Source: Megascapheus bottae (Eukaryota > Chordata > Mammalia > Rodentia > Geomyidae). From it: a stretch of DNA of 64,000 nucleotides. The first letter of the stretch is position 1. Every line of letters begins with the position of its first letter. Shown here one piece after another: positions 22,456-32,506 of this stretch. Where the stretch lies: positions 9,238,001-9,302,000 of the forward strand of contig JANJXV010000013.1 of the NCBI GenBank assembly GCA_024803745.1. The letters run 5' to 3'. The notes under the pieces were generated by a model that saw nothing but the letters and a program-made list of their open reading frames with translations, searched no databases and was not told where the DNA came from. The position numbers and the translations under genes are program-made.

Positions 22456-23040
22456 AATAATTAAATAAATAAGAACGTTTCAGAGGTAGTAAGGATTACA
22501 TGAGTAATCCATAATAACCCCTCATCCTTAGCAAGTTAGATATCATCACTATCTCACTATTTAAGAAGCAATGAGTTTCTCAAAGTAATGGGGCCGTGGA
22601 TACCAAACAGAGACTTGAGAGCCACCATTTCAGGATTCGAGGGATGAGTGAATTTCAGCATCACTTTCCCAACTTAAGCTTCAGTTTCTAAATCCATAAA
22701 ACGTGGATCAGGGTACCTCTTTCTCTTGTTTGCATGCAACCCACTGTAGCACATGGCATAAGAATAAGGGCTCTTCCTCCTCCACACTCCAGCTTAAAAC
22801 AAAAGACTTACAAAAACCAAACTTTGAAGAACTAACGAAAGTAAGATTTATAGCTATATATACACCCAGTTTACTACCCAGAACTTCTAGTTTGTGGGAC
22901 ACATTTTAGCTCTGGAATATTTATGGGCCCTTTCTGACACACAAAGAACTAAAAATATCACCCAGTGCTTATGTTAAGTAAAACTTATAAAACTTCCATC
23001 CAGCAGGAGTTCAGGCAATTTCCTGGCTCACTTCTGGCTG
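22456..23040. other. Intronic sequence, nothing recognised
   Basis: No repeat or exon recognised. Confidence 0.5.
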
Positions 23041-23047
23041 TTCCTGA

Positions 23048-23062
23048 GGTTGCCAGGTAACC
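23048..23062. promoter_or_regulatory. Candidate RFX X-box
   Basis: ggttgccaggtaacc fits the X-box consensus GTNRCC-N-RGYAAC and is nearly palindromic around the central A. RFX factors bind this motif in ciliated-cell and neuronal enhancers. Occupancy is unknown. Confidence 0.4.
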
Positions 23063-24320
23063 AGAGTGATAACAACCCTCATTTCCCTATGGACTGTGGC
23101 TAGACAGAAGTACCTTGGCCACATTGTACTGTCCGTGGAGTCTCCCTGCAGATTCTCCTGCCCCTTCCCCTCTGTAAATATCACCAGAGCTCATGGGAGG
23201 GGAAGGATCAGGTTTGCCTCTTGAGTTTTCTTGTTGAACCCCTAATGTGTTGTTTATTTTAACCCCCCTTATCCACAAGCCCCACACCTTAGTCATTCTT
23301 TCAGATTAGTTCCAAGCCCCTTTCAGCATTCGAGCTTCTGAAAAGCAAAGGGAGGGCAGCCGCCTCCAGGACTTGTGTAGCTACATGCATTTTGGATCCT
23401 ACCATCCATGGATAGGGTGGAAATGCATTTATTTCTTCTACCAGGCCCCTCACTCCTCACATCTCCAGATTTATGATCCGGTTCCTCAGATGCCTGGTCC
23501 CTCCACGAAGAACTGGGCTTCTGTCTGCTCCAGTGTGTTCATCCACACTGATCTGGAACAGTGTGTTCAGACTATAGGTTGGAACCCACTGACAACTCCA
23601 TGATGTGTGTGTGACATGTGTGTATGCCAGTCTTCTATCCTTCTATCCCAGCCTGCTCTCTGTCCCCACTGATGGAACAAAATGATACATATGTAGAGCA
23701 TAAGATGCATCAACTGTAGTTCTTACTTTATTAGGTTATGCATCACCTGTACACCCTATGGCTGACACCCTCAGGGAACAGCAAGCTGTTGCCTGCTCAT
23801 CTCTGGAACTGTCCAGCTTGTCTCGAGAATCCCCAATGCCACCATTTTTGGAAGTGAAGTGTTCTCTGTAGGTTCTCTGTAGTGCTTGGGTTGTACCTGG
23901 AGAAGAGTCTTGGAAAGCTGTCCTTAGGAACAAGGCTAGTGGCTGAGTTTGTACCAGGGTATTTGCACTCCTCTCCATTACATCATTGTCAGTGTCACAA
24001 AGGGCTGCATAGTCTGCTTAATCATAAACATCAGTGGAATCCACCATGTATAGCCACCATGTTTAGCTTATAGCTTGTAATGACAGAGCTGCTAATTAGT
24101 CCTTTAGTGAGTATTTATTTTATTTGCTACTTGAGTGGCCCAGAGCATCCTCCCCTACATTAATGGGTGTTTAAATTAATAGTTACAGAAGTTGTTGGGT
24201 AGATATCACCAAGCAATAGCAATGGTGAGACTGATAGTAATGGTTTTCCAATACTTCATCATATCAATCAATATAGAACCTGACAAGATGACAAAAGGAT
24301 CTAACAGACCTGGTCTTTTG
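23063..24320. other. Intronic sequence, nothing recognised
   Basis: Includes a TAAT-containing stretch at 24085-24185 ('gctgctaattagtccttt', 'tacattaatgggtgtttaaattaat') but no repeat or exon. Confidence 0.45.
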
Positions 24321-24324
24321 GAGT

Positions 24325-24385
24325 GAGGGGCTTCCGCAGGACCACACAGCTAAGGGGAGGCCAGAATAGAACATGGGGAGGTTTG
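24325..24385 (-). mobile_element. MIR core remnant
   Basis: 'gcaggaccacacagctaaggggaggccagaatag' resembles the antisense MIR core. Confidence 0.5.
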
Positions 24386-25230
24386 GAATTGGACATGGAA
24401 TTGAACAAAGGTTCAAAGGTGGAAATAGTGAGAATGAAGTAGGCTTGAGTGAGGCCCAAGTAACATGGTAGCTGTTCTGTTCATCACTAGTTGGATGGTG
24501 GTAGAGATTTCTGAAAGGCAGATGGGTAGATGAGCTGTGTCAGGGGTCAGGAAACAACCCCCCTCCACACCTAAAAAATGATTTATATGAATAGGCCTTT
24601 CTAAGAGATTGAAGTATAGTAGGCTTAAAAAGCCAAGTAACCAGGCACCATGTCAGACCTCCTATCTGCTCAAAAAAGGTGTGTATTTACTGAATTGCTA
24701 GGTCAGGCTTTCAGCCCAAGGTGCCTTTAAAATTTAAAAAGAATAAATATAGCAATGCCTCTGATTTGGTCTCAAAGGTCTTTCACGCCTAGAGTGGAGT
24801 ACCAATATCTTAGCATAGGATAAGAATGAATGAAATACTCGGCAAGTAATTCCCTTCTTTTATTCACTCAATGGCTCTTGTGGGAGCATCGTGAATGCCA
24901 AGCCTGCTCTCAAGGAATTAGGTGAGAGGAAAGGCAGTCAGTCACAAGACTGGACCAGCTCGTTGGCTGTCTTTGTGGTGATGGAACATGGTCACATGCA
25001 AAGGCAGAGGGCAGAACCACAGAACTCATGGCCAGGAAAGAGCAAGTGCTCAGTGAAATGAAATGAGATGGTGGGATGAGGAAAATATTCGTTCTGGTCA
25101 ACAAACTGACATTCATTCTCAAGGACAGCAGGGCTTGTGGTGGAGGGGCATGCGCAGGTTACTGGCCTAACCCGGGCTTTGAAATCCATCTGGAACAGGG
25201 TATAAGGCAACACCATTGAGGGCCTATATC
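24386..25230. other. Intronic sequence, nothing recognised
   Basis: A possible L2 scrap at 24865-24915 is too short to call. Confidence 0.45.
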
Positions 25231-25231
25231 C

Positions 25232-25375
25232 ATGTGCCATGTTCAAATCCCTGGGTTGCAGCTCTGGCTCTACCAGGCAAGAGCTATGTAACCATGGGCC
25301 AGGTGCTTAATCTCTCAATGTCTTATTTGTAATGTACAGATAATCATAATTCCCAGATCGCAGCATTGGCATGAA
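25232..25375 (+). mobile_element. MIR SINE
   Basis: 'tgttcaaatccctgggttgcagctctggctctacc' then 'gctatgtaaccatgggccaggtgcttaatctctcaatgtctta' is sense MIR. Confidence 0.75.
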
Positions 25376-26085
25376 AATTCAAAAATGTTATCCCATAGAA
25401 ATGTTTAAAATAAGCATACTCTCTCATATATATAGGACATATATGTGACATAATATATGTCAAATATATCAGAGACTAAAATCTACTAATAAAGTATATG
25501 TACTATTATTGTTCATACTGTAATTAACATTAATATGAGTTATTAGTGACTAGTATTAATAATGGCTAATGTTAATTGAGTGCTTGTTCTCACCATCAGC
25601 ATTATTGTTGCTCGAGGTTGGAAGGGCCAAGGGGCACAGAAGCAACAGTTGCTAAAAACACTCAAATAAATTAGACCCAAAGAATGCCTTGGATTGAAAG
25701 CCAAGATACCACCACAGCAGCAATTTAGAGAGTTCTATAATCAGTCTTTTAAAAAAAAATGGGAGAAAATGAATGGGAAGTGGCTTATCGTGCAGTCAGT
25801 CACTTTTGTGAGCTTTTTGAGTGTGCTAGGAAATGGTATTACAGGTATGTGTCATCATAGCTGGTATCTATAGAACTCTTTAACAAGGCAGAAATTTTGC
25901 ACTGGAGCTGTGAGCCGAGACCTGCCCTGGAGAATATTCTGCCTTTGAGGTCTTAGGAGGGAATAGAGCCAAAGCCTTCGGTGGTTACAGGCAGAATTGC
26001 TAGTCTTCAGATCAAATCTAACCCATCAGAATGTTTGGTTTGGCCTGTAAACTATTTTTCAATTTAAAAGAAAAACATATATAAC
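25376..26085. other. A/T-rich intronic sequence
   Basis: Holds degenerate TATA/ATAT stretches at 25420-25600. No gene. Confidence 0.5.
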
Positions 26086-26091
26086 GTTTGA

Positions 26092-26390
26092 ACTGGAGAT
26101 ACAACTCAGTGGTAGAGCTCCTTCTGCTTACTAGTAATTATGAGTGGGTCGGGAGTTTGGCCTAGTGGTAGAGTACTTGCCTAGCATGCACGAAGACCCA
26201 GGTTTGATTCCTCGGTACCACATACCTGGATTAAAAAGCCAGAAGTGGTGCTGAGGCTCAAGTGGTAGAGTGTTAGCCTTGAGAAAATCCAAGGATAGTG
26301 CTCAGGCCCTGAGCTTAAGCCCAGCACTGATAAGAAAAAAAAGAAATATAATAGTAATTATGAGGACCTGAGTTCAAATTTAAATATTCT
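26092..26390 (+). mobile_element. ID-like monomer split by a family A SINE
   Basis: 'gagatacaactcagtggtagagctccttctgctta' (A box half) is cut off and resumes after the inserted SINE as 'gaggacctgagttcaaat' (B box half). Confidence 0.7.
26145..26351 (+). mobile_element. Family A composite SINE with target-site duplication
   Basis: Complete dimer. The perfect duplication tagtaattatgag lies at 26132-26144 and 26352-26364. Confidence 0.95.
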
Positions 26391-26925
26391 TATTTAATTT
26401 TTAAAAATGATGAATTTTTAAAAAGGAAAGAAATGATAATGTCTAGAAAGGATCTATTTTATGTCTCCATCCAGATTTCCAGCCTGTCTTAAAATCTGGC
26501 CACCCTACCCTACATAAACACACTGCAGTGTAGCTGCTAGCCTTGAGTGCCACTTCTGATGTGAGATGCCCCATAGGTATGAGGAGACCCCAGGTGTGCT
26601 ATGATTCTCATGTAACACGTGTGCTGCTGTGTCTCTAACAGGACAACCAGACGAGGGAATGTTTTGAGCATCCTCCCTGTTAGAAAACAGGAACAATGGA
26701 AGGCCAACACTGAGGAGGTTGTAGGTGTCAAGAAATACAAAGAGAACGGTGTATCTATGTTTTCCTCCTGGCCCTTAAGATGTTGTGCTAGCCTGGAGCT
26801 AAGAATAAACACCTGGAAGGAGAATGACACTCCTGAGTGTCAGTATAGGGCAAAAAGGACACTCTGGGGAAGGAGAAACAGCCAATGAAGAGTGAGCTTT
26901 TAGACAGTAAGAATCATTGCACCCC
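26391..26925. other. Intronic sequence, nothing recognised
   Basis: A/T-rich start, then unique-looking sequence. No repeat or exon supported. Confidence 0.5.
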
Positions 26926-26929
26926 AGAT

Positions 26930-27010
26930 TCCAGGGTTCTGGCTTTGCTCCTTGTCACCTAGATAACCTTGGCAAAGCTTCAGATCTTGTCTGTCAAATG
27001 GGAGTTGGTG
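26930..27010 (+). mobile_element. MIR remnant
   Basis: 'gttctggctttgctccttgtcacctagataaccttggcaaagcttc...tctgtcaaatggg' is sense MIR. An L2-like 'gtttgttaggtgcctactgccca' follows at 27030-27055. Confidence 0.6.
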
Positions 27011-27196
27011 AGCTGTCTGATTAAAGAAATGTTTGTTAGGTGCCTACTGCCCACCAGTCCTCCGTTCAGGTGTGACAGATTGTGGGTGTGGTCGCCTTAG
27101 GTGTGATCACGGGAAGTTCATCTAGTGGGTGGAGGCAGAAGAGAGCAAAGGTTCATACGACAGTGTGGTAGTGGTGTGAGCTGCTTACTTATACAA

Positions 27197-27249
27197 GGCG
27201 GGTGACCGTTGGAACGTCGGGGGGTCGTGTGAGTCGTTCCTGAGATCGT
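27197..27249. promoter_or_regulatory. Local CpG cluster upstream of TENM4 first coding exon
   Basis: Seven CpG sites occur within about 50 bases in a region otherwise poor in CpG. It is too small for a CpG island, but may mark an unmethylated regulatory site. Confidence 0.25.
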
Positions 27250-27335
27250 TTACTCCATGTGATTCCCCTACTGCCTGCACATTTATTTCACAGGTTCTGC
27301 ATGTGCGCATGCACTCATGTGTGAGCATGTAGCGT

Positions 27336-27560
27336 GCCAGTCCTGGGGCGTGAACTCAAGGCCTGGGTGCCGCCCCTGAGCTTTTTCCACTCGAGGCTGG
27401 TGTTCTACCACTTGAACCTGGCATTCTTCTCCTGGGTGTTGGGGTAGCTAATTGGAGAGATGGCGCTCTTGGGCTTTTCCTGCATGGGCTGGCTTTGAAC
27501 TACACTCTTCCTCAGCGACCTGAGAAGCTAGGATTATAGGTAGAGCCACCTGGGGGGACT
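27336..27560 (-). mobile_element. Family B composite SINE just upstream of the exon
   Basis: Antisense right unit ('ccagtcctggggcgtgaactcaaggcc'), 'gtagctaattggagagatggcg', then the B1 part. It ends about 160 bases before the exon. Confidence 0.75.
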
Positions 27561-27719
27561 GGACTGGCTTTCTCTCACACATTCAAGTGCTCCCAGCCTG
27601 GCTCCTCATCACTTCCACGACAAGGTGACTCCAGGCCCTGATCTCAGCCTTGTCTTTGCACCCCTCCCCACCCCAAGGCTGGAACCCCACCTCCTAAGCA
27701 TTGCTTCCCACCTTTGCAG

Positions 27720-27781
27720 ACCACTTGGCCCTGAGTGAAGTGAGGACCCAGGTGGGTGTGGAGGCCCCGGGGCTGGAGGAC
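27720..27781 (+). other. TENM4: TENM4 5' UTR part of first coding exon, with splice acceptor
   Basis: The 62 bases before the start codon are preceded by a pyrimidine-containing stretch and the acceptor tttgcag ending at 27719, so the exon is taken to begin at 27720. The segment has no in-frame stop, so the frame stays open from the acceptor into the TENM4 start. I still call it untranslated because mammalian TENM4 proteins as I know them begin at the MDVK methionine. If an upstream exon supplied an in-frame ATG, an N-terminal extension would be possible; that exon is not in the window. Confidence 0.7.
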
Positions 27782-28004
27782 ATGGACGTGAAGGACAGGA
27801 AACCTTACCGCTCGCTGACCCGGCGCCGCGACGCCGAGCGCCGCTACACCAGCTCGTCTGCAGACAGCGAGGAGGGCAAAGCTCCGCAGAAGTCCTACAG
27901 CTCCAGCGAGACGCTGAAGGCCTACGACCAGGACGCCCGCCTGGCCTACGGCAGCCGCGTCAAGGACATGGTCCCGCAGGAGGCCGAGGAGTTCTGCCGC
28001 TCAG
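27782..28004 (+). CDS. TENM4: Teneurin-4, first coding exon (residues 1-74 and first base of codon 75)
   Basis: This exon encodes the start of teneurin-4, a large single-pass type II membrane protein of neurons, oligodendrocytes and other cells that acts in trans-synaptic adhesion and guidance. Only the cytoplasmic Ten_N (teneurin intracellular) domain is represented. The peptide starts [20 protein letters not shown] and continues through a Ser/Thr-rich stretch and the family-typical motif [18 protein letters not shown] (residues 36-53) to EEFCRS. It matches mammalian TENM4 almost residue for residue; Asp5 replaces the Glu I recall in human and mouse, and Met63 agrees with mouse. The basic cluster at residues 11-21 could serve nuclear targeting of a released intracellular domain, which is inference. 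The ATG has G at -3 and G at +4. The exon ends before donor gtgagg at 28005, leaving a phase 1 junction. The exon is strongly GC- and CpG-rich compared with its flanks. TENM1, 2 and 3 are excluded because they lack the [16 protein letters not shown] start. Confidence 0.97.
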
Positions 28005-28561
28005 GTGAGGGTGCCAGGCCGGCCTGGGGCGCAGGGGAGCCTCCGGGGCCAGCCAGGAGCCTGGCAAGCCTGGGCCAGCCAAGCTGGGCTGGAATGTCAC
28101 GGAGGGGACAGGCCAAGTGAATCTCTCTGCTACTTGGACACTTTGGTCTGGCAAAAGCCTGGCCTGTGATCTCCTGGTAGAGCCAGCGGGGGAGAGAAGG
28201 TGTGTGTGTGGGGACTCAGATGTCTCACCATGGGGAGTCAGACTGCCCTCTAAGACTCCATCCTCATAAAAGTGCTGGGCAGGAGTCTATCCGTTGCCAG
28301 CGGTTGTCATAAGGTGCCTTCTTTAAGTTGGTAAGCAGAGCTAAGTGTTATGTCTTCCTTTGGGTATTTATTCATTCAACGAGGATATCTTAACGCCTTT
28401 TCCCTGTGTGTCAAATCCTGAGAACCTTGAGAGGAAGACATTTGACCTTGAAACTTAATGCGGAATACAACCTCAACACCTGACTCTCTTCTACTTTCCA
28501 CATACAATAATCACCCAAACCCAGTCCTGACCTAGAATACCATTCCAATGAATCCTTCTTG

Positions 28562-28740
28562 CCAGCCATGATGGGGCATGCCTGTAATCTCAGCTTCTTA
28601 GGCAGCAGAGGCAGGGGAACTCTTTTGAGGGTCACAGTAATAGCCTAGGCAAAGTTAGCAAAACCCAGTCTCAAATACAAAAAGCACCCCAAAAGGCTGG
28701 AGATAATAGCTCATGTGGCAGAGTGCTTAACCATAAGCAG
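28562..28740 (+). mobile_element. B1-ID composite SINE, older type
   Basis: 'gatggggcatgcctgtaatctcagc' with a GAGG-type body is followed by an ID-like 'ggctggagataatagctcatgtggcagagtgctta'. The right unit lacks the 'gaagtggtgct' signature of family B. Confidence 0.65.
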
Positions 28741-29137
28741 AAAACAAACAACACACTCCATCCTTCTCCATTTCCCATCACTGTCCATCTCTGACCCCTA
28801 CCACAATGACTTTACATCCAGTTCTGCACCCCAGGTATCTGCATTGTCCTGACTCAAAGCCCCTTACCCTGGCATTCAGGAGATAGCTTCCCAGCCCCTT
28901 TTCTGCCTAGATGTTTTTTGCCCCTTGCCTCACCATATCCTTTACTCATAACCCAGACTCACTGGTGCCTCACATATGTCTTTCTGACTGCAGAAGCCTA
29001 AGCCTTCAGGCCTGGTAGTGAGTGGCCCTCAGAATATATGAAAGCCAGCCCTGATTCTGCCTGCTCTGCCCGCTTCCACAGGCAGCATTTTGATCGTGCT
29101 GTTTATTTCTTATTAAGATCACAAAGGGGAAAGAGCA
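28741..29137. other. Intronic sequence, possible L2 remnant
   Basis: The C/T-rich sequence at 28780-28990 has a loose L2 look ('ccccttgcctcaccatatcctttactc') but I cannot fix it. Confidence 0.35.
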
Positions 29138-29141
29138 GCAC

Positions 29142-29193
<52 letters not shown>

Positions 29194-29199
29194 ACACAT
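29138..29199. repeat. (CA)n microsatellite
   Basis: Nearly perfect CA run with one CG and one TA interruption. Confidence 0.97.
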
Positions 29200-29339
29200 G
29201 CAGGCATGCATGCCACCCATAACCTCATTTCTATTTCCCTCCACAGATCTGGATCCACATGAAACATGTCCCATTCACTGCCTCTGGTTTGAAAAATGAG
29301 GGCTCTCTTAATCTCTTCCCTAGCTTTAATTAAGTCCTC

Positions 29340-29530
29340 TAGCCCTGGCATCAGACAGATCTGGATTTGAATCCTGGCTCTGCCACTGTTGTGACTCTCA
29401 TCATCTTCACCTGTGTGCAGGGATAATAGTAGCTAATAGAGTGAGCATGAGGACCAGCGAGGACTGTAAATAATGCACTTGACATCAGTGCCAAGCATGA
29501 AGCAGGTGTTTCATAAATGCTACCCACTAG
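29340..29530 (+). mobile_element. MIR SINE, nearly full length
   Basis: 'cagacagatctggatttgaatcctggctctgccac', 'gggataatagtagctaatag' and 'tgccaagcatgaagcaggtgtttcataaatgc' run through MIR from the 5' part to the tail. Confidence 0.85.
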
Positions 29531-29689
29531 TCATTGTCACCTGTAAGCCTTGGTAATGGGAAGAGGGAACATTACTCAAAGCGTAACCCCTAGATCTGTC
29601 CTGCACAGGCTTTGACAAAGCCCTCCTAGGCCAGATAGAACCTAGCATATGAGACTCAGAATAAGACCCCATCTTGGGTTTTGTTGATG

Positions 29690-29765
29690 ATGATGATAAT
29701 AAGAGTATTGGACCTTGAGTGTATTAGGCAAGCATTTTACCATTACCACACCATTCCACGCCTCC
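29690..29765 (-). mobile_element. ID-like monomer, antisense
   Basis: 'attggaccttgagtgtattaggcaagcattttaccattaccac' is the reverse of an ID left unit with B and A boxes. Confidence 0.5.
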
Positions 29766-29949
29766 AAACCCCAAGTTCTTTCTGGTCATTGTAAAGAACA
29801 AATAAGTATTCACATGCAGTCATAAGCAGAGTGGCTTACAAATCGCCATCCTGGATCCAAAAAACCCTTTGAAAACCACAAGGCATATCACCCTGCCCTG
29901 CCTTTTAAAGACAAAACCAGGCCAAGAGGCAGATACAAGAGGATCAAGA

Positions 29950-30152
29950 GGGCCGGGAGTTTGGCCTAGTGGTTAAAGTGCTTGCCTAGCATTCATGGAG
30001 ACCCAGGTTCGATTCCTTGGTACCACATACATAGAAAAAAAAAAGCTGGAAGTGGTGCTGAGGCTCAAGTGGCAGAGCTCTAGCCTTGAGAAAGTCCAAG
30101 GACAGTGCTAAGGCCCTGAGCTCAAGCCCAGGACTGGCAAAAAAAAAAAAAA
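29950..30152 (+). mobile_element. Family A composite SINE with target-site duplication
   Basis: Complete dimer with a 16-A tail. The perfect duplication aagaggatcaaga lies at 29937-29949 and 30153-30165. Confidence 0.95.
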
Positions 30153-30165
30153 AAGAGGATCAAGA

Positions 30166-30340
30166 TCCAAGGCCATTGGGGGGCAGAGGGGAGCACTGCC
30201 AGTAAAGCATGAGACCTTCTCTAAAAGAAATAACTAAAGCACAAAAGATCTGGAGCTGTGACTCTGGTGTTAGAGTATCTGATTATCAGATGCATAACCC
30301 TGACTTCAAACCCTAACGCCATAAACAATCATTGAAGCTC
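30166..30340 (+). mobile_element. Old B1/ID SINE tail
   Basis: The B1 3' part ('gcatgagaccttctctaaaag') is followed by an ID-like 'ctggagctgtgactctggtgttagag...ctgacttcaaaccc'. The family A SINE above inserted just before or into it. Confidence 0.5.
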
Positions 30341-31740
30341 AGGTGGTCACAAGCCCAGAACTGCACAGCTAGAGGCTGAGTCAAGAGGGCTGTCAACTCA
30401 TGAACAGGAAAGAAGCCAAAAGCGCTAAATCCAAGGGATCACGGGGTCATCTCACATGTGGTAAAAGAATTTTAAACCGCCCAGGAGAGGGGCTGAGCCC
30501 CTGTGTTTTCCTCCAGTCCCAGATGTTTCAGCTCACTGGCATTAAGACCCATTTGACCTTATTATTTAGCAACTGCATCTTAGATAAATTGGAGGCAGGG
30601 GAGTGGTAAGGGAAGGCCTCAGAGCTGCCAGAAAGAGGCTGGGGGAGACTAGAGGTGCCAGAAGAATCTAGGGACTTGCATACCAACTAAATGTTTGACT
30701 ACCAGAGAAGAAATGTTTCATAACAACAGATTCAAGGTGACTCTGCCTTGAGCTACAGCTCCTGCCTAGCTCTCAGGAAAGCCATGGCACATTCAGTCTC
30801 TCCTCCCTTCTGTCTCCTCTCATCTAGACTCCAAAGGCCTGCCAGAGTGAGTCTGCCCGTGTACTCAATTAAATTCTACTGGGTACTGACTCTGCTGTAG
30901 ATGTGGGTTGTATAACAGTTGATGAGCCCCACCCATCCAGGGTGAGCAGGCTTTGATGGCTAGAAGGGAAGCACAGGAAGCCATCTGTGCTGACCTCCCC
31001 TGGCCTTTCAGGGAGTCCCTTCCCACTTGCCTTCACAGATTGCCCCACCTGTACAGCTTTGGGACCCACCTCTTCTGTCTCACTCAGTTCTCATGTTGCC
31101 TCTCTCTGTTCTCCTCTCAGCTCCCACTCATGTCTTGCATCCTGCCACTGTACCCCTAGAGTCTTTATCATGATCTCGCCACTTTGGCCTTCACTCCTGA
31201 GTCAGGAGTTCTGGCCCAGTCTCTTCTACCTAACTGGGACCTGTGCAGCCCAGGCCCCATACTCTACTCCTGGCTAGCTTGGGTTGGTGCCACCTGATAT
31301 GAATGCATTTCCCAGGACATTTGTTTAACTGGGATAGGTGTGACCTTACAGCCCTTGTCTATTCTCTCATTCTCATCACCCAAAGCATATGTCTTGGAAT
31401 AGCAGACACAGAGGAGAAGTTGTCCCTCAGTAGACACTGAATTAACATGGACCTGTAGTGAAAGAGCTTGTATTTTCCATGAAAGCATCTACACCCAAAC
31501 TACCAGGTGAATTCTCACCCACATCTTCTCCAGCCTTTGTCCTGGCCTTCCTGTGTCCTTAGGAGACCCATTGTCGCGAATCCTCTATTGAACTTTACTT
31601 GGTACAAGGTCAGGTGCCCTATGTATGCATCACAAGCAAGACACACCCCCTTTCCTCTGCCAGCTGGGTTGCTCTCCTAAACAGCTCCAAAAGGAACCTC
31701 TGGTTTGCAGAGACCACATCATAGAAATCTGAAACTCCCC
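30341..31740. other. Intronic sequence, possible L2 pieces
   Basis: 'ctactgggtactgactctgctgtagatg' at 30886 and the C/T-rich 31060-31250 could be L2. Not certain. No exon. Confidence 0.4.
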
Positions 31741-31744
31741 ATAC

Positions 31745-31850
31745 AACTTAACAGGCATTTACTGAGTTCCTTCTGCATATTGGATTTTAGCCCCAAATGC
31801 AGAGATTTAGGAATAAGCAAGACATAGTGCCATACCTTTTCACCTGCAGC
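31745..31850 (+). mobile_element. L2-like fragment
   Basis: 'ggcatttactgagttccttctgcatattgg...gagatttaggaataagcaagacatagtgcc' follows the L2 tail. Confidence 0.55.
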
Positions 31851-32231
31851 AGAAGGGATAAGACAACTCCACTGTGCAAGGACTTTGAATGGGATCTGGG
31901 AAGAGGCAGTAACATCTACACAGAGGTATAGGCTTTGGGAGAGACCTCACAGAGGAAGTAACATTGGAGCCCCTTCAAAGATAGCAGAGCATAAGCCAGA
32001 CATGGGTGACAGGTAAAAGAGGAGTCATAGGTTGGAGGCCAGCCTGCATTGAATAGGGAGGACCTGTCTCAGAGATGACACATTATTTGCCTGGTAGAAA
32101 AACATCAGGAGACATGGCTGGAACTGACCACCACGCTGAGTCCAAAACACAGCTGTGAATCCTAGGCTAATGGAGCTTTGCTTCGGCCAGGTACCCAGCA
32201 CACTGACCGTTTTCACTCTCCCTTCTCTCAG

Positions 32232-32501
32232 GTACCAATTTCACCCTGCGTGAGCTGGGACTGGGCGAAGTGACACCACCTCATGGGACTCTCTACCGGA
32301 CAGATATTGGCCTCCCTCACTGTGGCTATTCCATGGGGGCCAGCTCCGATGCAGACCTGGAAGCTGACACTGTGCTGTCCCCAGAGCACCCTGTGCGCCT
32401 GTGGGGCCGGAGCACACGGTCAGGACGCAGCTCGTGCCTGTCCAGCCGGGCCAATTCCAACCTCACACTGACCGATACGGAGCATGAGAACACTGAGACC
32501 G
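32232..32501 (+). CDS. TENM4: Teneurin-4, second coding exon (codon 75 to first base of codon 165)
   Basis: This exon continues the cytoplasmic Ten_N domain. With the single G from the previous exon it reads [19 protein letters not shown] and then the conserved [16 protein letters not shown] stretch, an acidic [20 protein letters not shown] segment, and a Ser/Arg-rich [20 protein letters not shown] tract ending ENTET. The TNF, GLGEV and GASSDADL spellings resemble rodent Tenm4. It is exactly 270 bases, so the phase stays 1, and it could be skipped without changing frame. It ends before donor gtgagt at 32502. The next known segment of the protein, with its proline-rich tract (HARLRTPPPPL in human), is not found in the remaining 31 kb, so the coding sequence here is partial at its 3' end. 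No frameshift or stop is present. Confidence 0.97.
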
Positions 32502-32506
32502 GTGAG

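Larger units (their letters stand above)
1..27719 (+). other. TENM4: TENM4 intron upstream of the first coding exon, beginning before the window
   Basis: There is an acceptor at 27719 and no recognisable exon to its left. Mammalian TENM4 has non-coding first exons far upstream, so this is most simply the last 5' UTR intron. I see no promoter or CpG island of usual size here. The short translated frames are not coding: they come from SINEs, microsatellites or chance. Confidence 0.75.
28005..32231 (+). other. TENM4: TENM4 intron between the first two coding exons (4227 bp)
   Basis: GT-AG intron. The donor reads tcag/gtgagg at 28004-28010. The acceptor is a strong pyrimidine tract, ttttcactctcccttctctcag, ending at 32231. 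A good branch-point candidate, cactgac, lies at 32201-32207 with its A about 25 bases before the exon. The intron holds an old B1/ID SINE, a (CA)n run, a MIR, a young family A SINE and an L2-like fragment, listed separately. I see no further exon inside it. Confidence 0.93.

Noticed and set aside
1..27719. miR-708, known to lie in a TENM4 5' intron
   Set aside because: I looked for its mature sequence and complement by eye and found neither; it probably lies further upstream.
28005..28120. Continuation of the TENM4 open frame past the exon
   Set aside because: A consensus donor (gtgagg) lies at 28005 and the next exon completes codon 75 in the right phase; the read-through part has no teneurin similarity.
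27960..28154. Minus-strand frame over the TENM4 exon
   Set aside because: Shadow of the GC-rich coding exon; the plus strand has the teneurin peptide and splice sites.
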